Position numbers and translations under genes: made by a program. The notes under the pieces are model-generated. The model did not search any database. It worked only from the letters and a program-made list of their open reading frames with translations, and was not told the DNA's origin. Below are positions 3,668 through 5,354 of a stretch of 5,354 nt of DNA, in pieces. Source of the stretch: Thermoprotei archaeon (GTDB taxonomy: Archaea > Thermoproteota > Thermoprotei_A > Sulfolobales > Ignisphaeraceae); contig QMWT01000069.1 in the NCBI GenBank assembly GCA_003661775.1, forward strand, positions 1 through 5,354. The letters run 5' to 3'. How positions within the stretch are numbered: the first letter of the stretch is position 1; each line of letters opens with the position of its first letter.

Positions 3668-5354
3668 ACGCCTAGATACCAGCATTATGGTTAGGACTGC
3701 AATCCCTAGTAGCAGTATTATGGCTAGGGCTGCAGAGCTAGCGCTTGAGCTGGCCGTAGTAGCGGCTGCAGGTACTGAAGTTATTGAAGGCATCGATGCG
3801 GTTAAAGATACTAGCTTATCTGCGTGGAAGTACTTACCATTGCTTAAGTGCACTACCACGATTCTAGCTTGCTCACCGCTTAGTTGCTCTTTACTGAATT
3901 CATAGAAGCCCAAGTCATTAGTAACACCAACAGCCGCTAAATTACCGCTAGCATCGTAGACATAGACCTTAGCGCCTGCTAGGGCATATCCAGCTTCATC
4001 AGTGACGGTTACCCTTACTAAGTCACCGCTAGTCTCTACATGAATTCTAGGCGTCTCTTCATAGCCAAGAATCTTAACAGTATAGGTTCCTGAGAATGGT
4101 AAGCCGAAGTCAACGTATGAAGAGTTTAGAGGTACCTCATGTGTTTCAGACCAGCCATTACCCTCAACAACTACTTGGAAGCCGCTAGGAACGTAGAATC
4201 TCACTTTCTGTGATGGATATATTAATTCAACTGTACAGCTTGGTAGTACTGTTTGTCCAAATATTGAAGCAATATCGATACTGTAATCCTCTATGAGCCC
4301 TACGGCATTAGGTTCACCATCAATACGCCACTCGTAAATCATGCCACTATATTTTATGCGGAATACTGAACCCTCAGGAACAAACTTAACATGTAGCTTG
4401 TTGTCATTTGTAAGTGATTTAATTAGCCATAGCCATGTTTGCTTGGCTGGTATTCTTGTTACTGTTCCTACTACTTGGTATGGTGTTCCATCCTTGATGT
4501 CTAGGTAGTGAGTGCCGTTGAACCACGTAGCATCGAAGAAGTGCCACCAACCAGTATCGGTGACTATGTGGCGCTGCAGTATCTGAGTTACATCAACTAA
4601 CTTCGTGTAGAGTATGAAGTAGCCCCACCTACTCGGGTCCTGACTTCTAGCATTAATATCAGGGTCATCCCAGTCACAGTCGGCCCCCAGCTTTACCTTG
4701 TATCCGAAACCGTGACGTATTGTCGTAATGGTGACTTCCTCATCGGGGTCTATGTAGTACGATGTGTTGGTGTCGTAGTCGTAGCTTAGTGCAAACTCAA
4801 CACTATATGACTCAATATTACTTTCTCGAGATGGATGATTGTATGATTCACTAGTGAATGGGTCTTTACCAGCGTCCATCACATACCCGTACTCGTCAAG
4901 TCCTAAACCAAAATAACCACCAGAAATACCATCGAAAACGACTGAAACATGACTATCGGTCGGGTTCCCCTTAGCCCACATCACCATGGTATAGCTTCCG
5001 TTGTACGGCGTTACATCACCTAAGTAAACGTAGTTAGCGCCAACAGTATTGGATGGCGCAACGTAAGCACCGAAGAGATGCATAGACACAACATCATTAG
5101 GCGCTAAATCAACATCCTCTAATACTAGTTTTTCGATTAGCTGTGAGCTCTTTTGCTCTATTCTTATGCCGTCTATGTTTGCTTCAATTTTCCATACCGT
5201 TCCTTGATTCAAGTTTATTGTCGATGCGTAGAGTACTTGAGGTGGGTTGACTTCCTCAGTTAATTGATTACCGAATAAGCTGAAGCCGCCAGTAGGTAGT
5301 GGTATCCTAGGCACCATGCTGAGCACTAGAATAACCACTAGGAATACAGCCAGA
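3659..5354 (-). CDS. Large surface protein, type I membrane-anchored, 5'-partial; C-terminal carboxypeptidase-regulatory-like domain
   Basis: The frame stays open to the window edge. A GTG at 5336-5338 would give 559 residues, but the upstream codons read L-A-V-F-L, so the hydrophobic export segment continues outside the window and the true start is missing. Residues below count from that GTG. After the hydrophobic stretch comes a long beta-rich, aromatic and Asp-rich ectodomain with few cysteines (C221, C368) and four N-glycosylation sequons (N113, N191, N274, N405). Residues about 113-157 (SYTMVMWAKG, GGYFGLGLDE) faintly resemble LamG/concanavalin-like lectin folds. Residues about 439-505 (VTVTDEAG, LAGAKVYVYD, TNDLGFYEF) resemble a carboxypeptidase-regulatory-like beta domain. 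An Ala/Ser/Thr linker (516-536), a helix (537-555) and an RRKR tail follow. The protein is probably displayed outside the membrane as a spike, adhesin or S-layer-like component, which is inference. The stop codon touches the next gene. Confidence 0.85.
   Translation of the reverse strand, partial: LAVFLVVILVLSMVPRIPLPTGGFSLFGNQLTEEVNPPQVLYASTINLNQGTVWKIEANIDGIRIEQKSSQLIEKLVLEDVDLAPNDVVSMHLFGAYVAPSNTVGANYVYLGDVTPYNGSYTMVMWAKGNPTDSHVSVVFDGISGGYFGLGLDEYGYVMDAGKDPFTSESYNHPSRESNIESYSVEFALSYDYDTNTSYYIDPDEEVTITTIRHGFGYKVKLGADCDWDDPDINARSQDPSRWGYFILYTKLVDVTQILQRHIVTDTGWWHFFDATWFNGTHYLDIKDGTPYQVVGTVTRIPAKQTWLWLIKSLTNDNKLHVKFVPEGSVFRIKYSGMIYEWRIDGEPNAVGLIEDYSIDIASIFGQTVLPSCTVELIYPSQKVRFYVPSGFQVVVEGNGWSETHEVPLNSSYVDFGLPFSGTYTVKILGYEETPRIHVETSGDLVRVTVTDEAGYALAGAKVYVYDASGNLAAVGVTNDLGFYEFSKEQLSGEQARIVVVHLSNGKYFHADKLVSLTASMPSITSVPAAATTASSSASSAALAIILLLGIAVLTIMLVSRRKR

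Noticed and set aside
2119..3750. Archaeosortase sorting signal at the C-termini of the three surface proteins
   Set aside because: The helix-plus-Lys/Arg layout fits, but no PGF, PEF or VPxSG-type motif precedes the helices, so permanent anchoring is the simpler reading.
3687..3905. Plus-strand open frame of 72 codons
   Set aside because: It is antisense to the C-terminal domain and anchor of the large surface protein, and its Ala-rich start mirrors the Ser/Ala linker codons.

Overview
The window reads as part of one tightly packed, single-strand operon from a hyperthermophilic archaeon, most likely a crenarchaeon, or from a virus or plasmid of such a host. The evidence is the repeated ribosome-binding sequence GAGGTGA (complementary to the archaeal 16S 3' end), GTG starts, strong use of CTA, AGG and GTA codons, short overlapping genes, and mostly membrane proteins that match no family I recognise. 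No replication, capsid, integrase or housekeeping gene is present, so 'virus' is an inference. A chromosomal surface-protein operon remains possible.

All genes are on the minus strand, so transcription runs from position 5354 towards 1. In that order they are: (1) a large surface protein, cut at its 5' end by the window edge, with a carboxypeptidase-regulatory-like beta domain and a C-terminal membrane anchor (3659-5354). (2) A secreted Thr-stalk type I membrane protein (2960-3652). (3) A membrane-anchored trypsin/HtrA-like serine protease with an intact His-Asp-Ser triad (2119-2955). (4) A small ORF of 48-50 codons that exactly fills the 149-base gap after the protease (1966-2112, or 2118 with the upstream GTG). 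(5) A protein with one membrane helix and a coiled coil (1517-1969). (6) A protein with four membrane helices and a Thr/Pro-rich external tail (373-1533). (7) A protein with three membrane helices (61-369). (8) The first 20 codons of another ORF that leaves the window (1-61).

Genes abut or overlap at every junction, within a few bases. No promoter or terminator is visible, and no non-coding stretch exceeds 10 bases, so one polycistronic mRNA with translational coupling is the simplest reading. Genes 1-3 share one plan: export signal, extracellular domain, C-terminal helix and Lys/Arg tail. At each of these three genes the Arg-Lys-Arg-stop tail is written by the same bases that form the ribosome-binding site of the next gene. 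An 18-base sequence is repeated exactly at the 1/2 and 3/4 junctions. The start of the small gene 4 resembles the signal peptide of gene 2, which suggests duplication of a gene-end/gene-start cassette.

Together the genes look like a cell-envelope or virion-envelope module: two surface proteins and a surface protease anchored in a membrane, followed by integral membrane proteins that could form the assembly or anchoring platform. That joint role is inference. Only the serine protease has a function that can be read directly from its residues.
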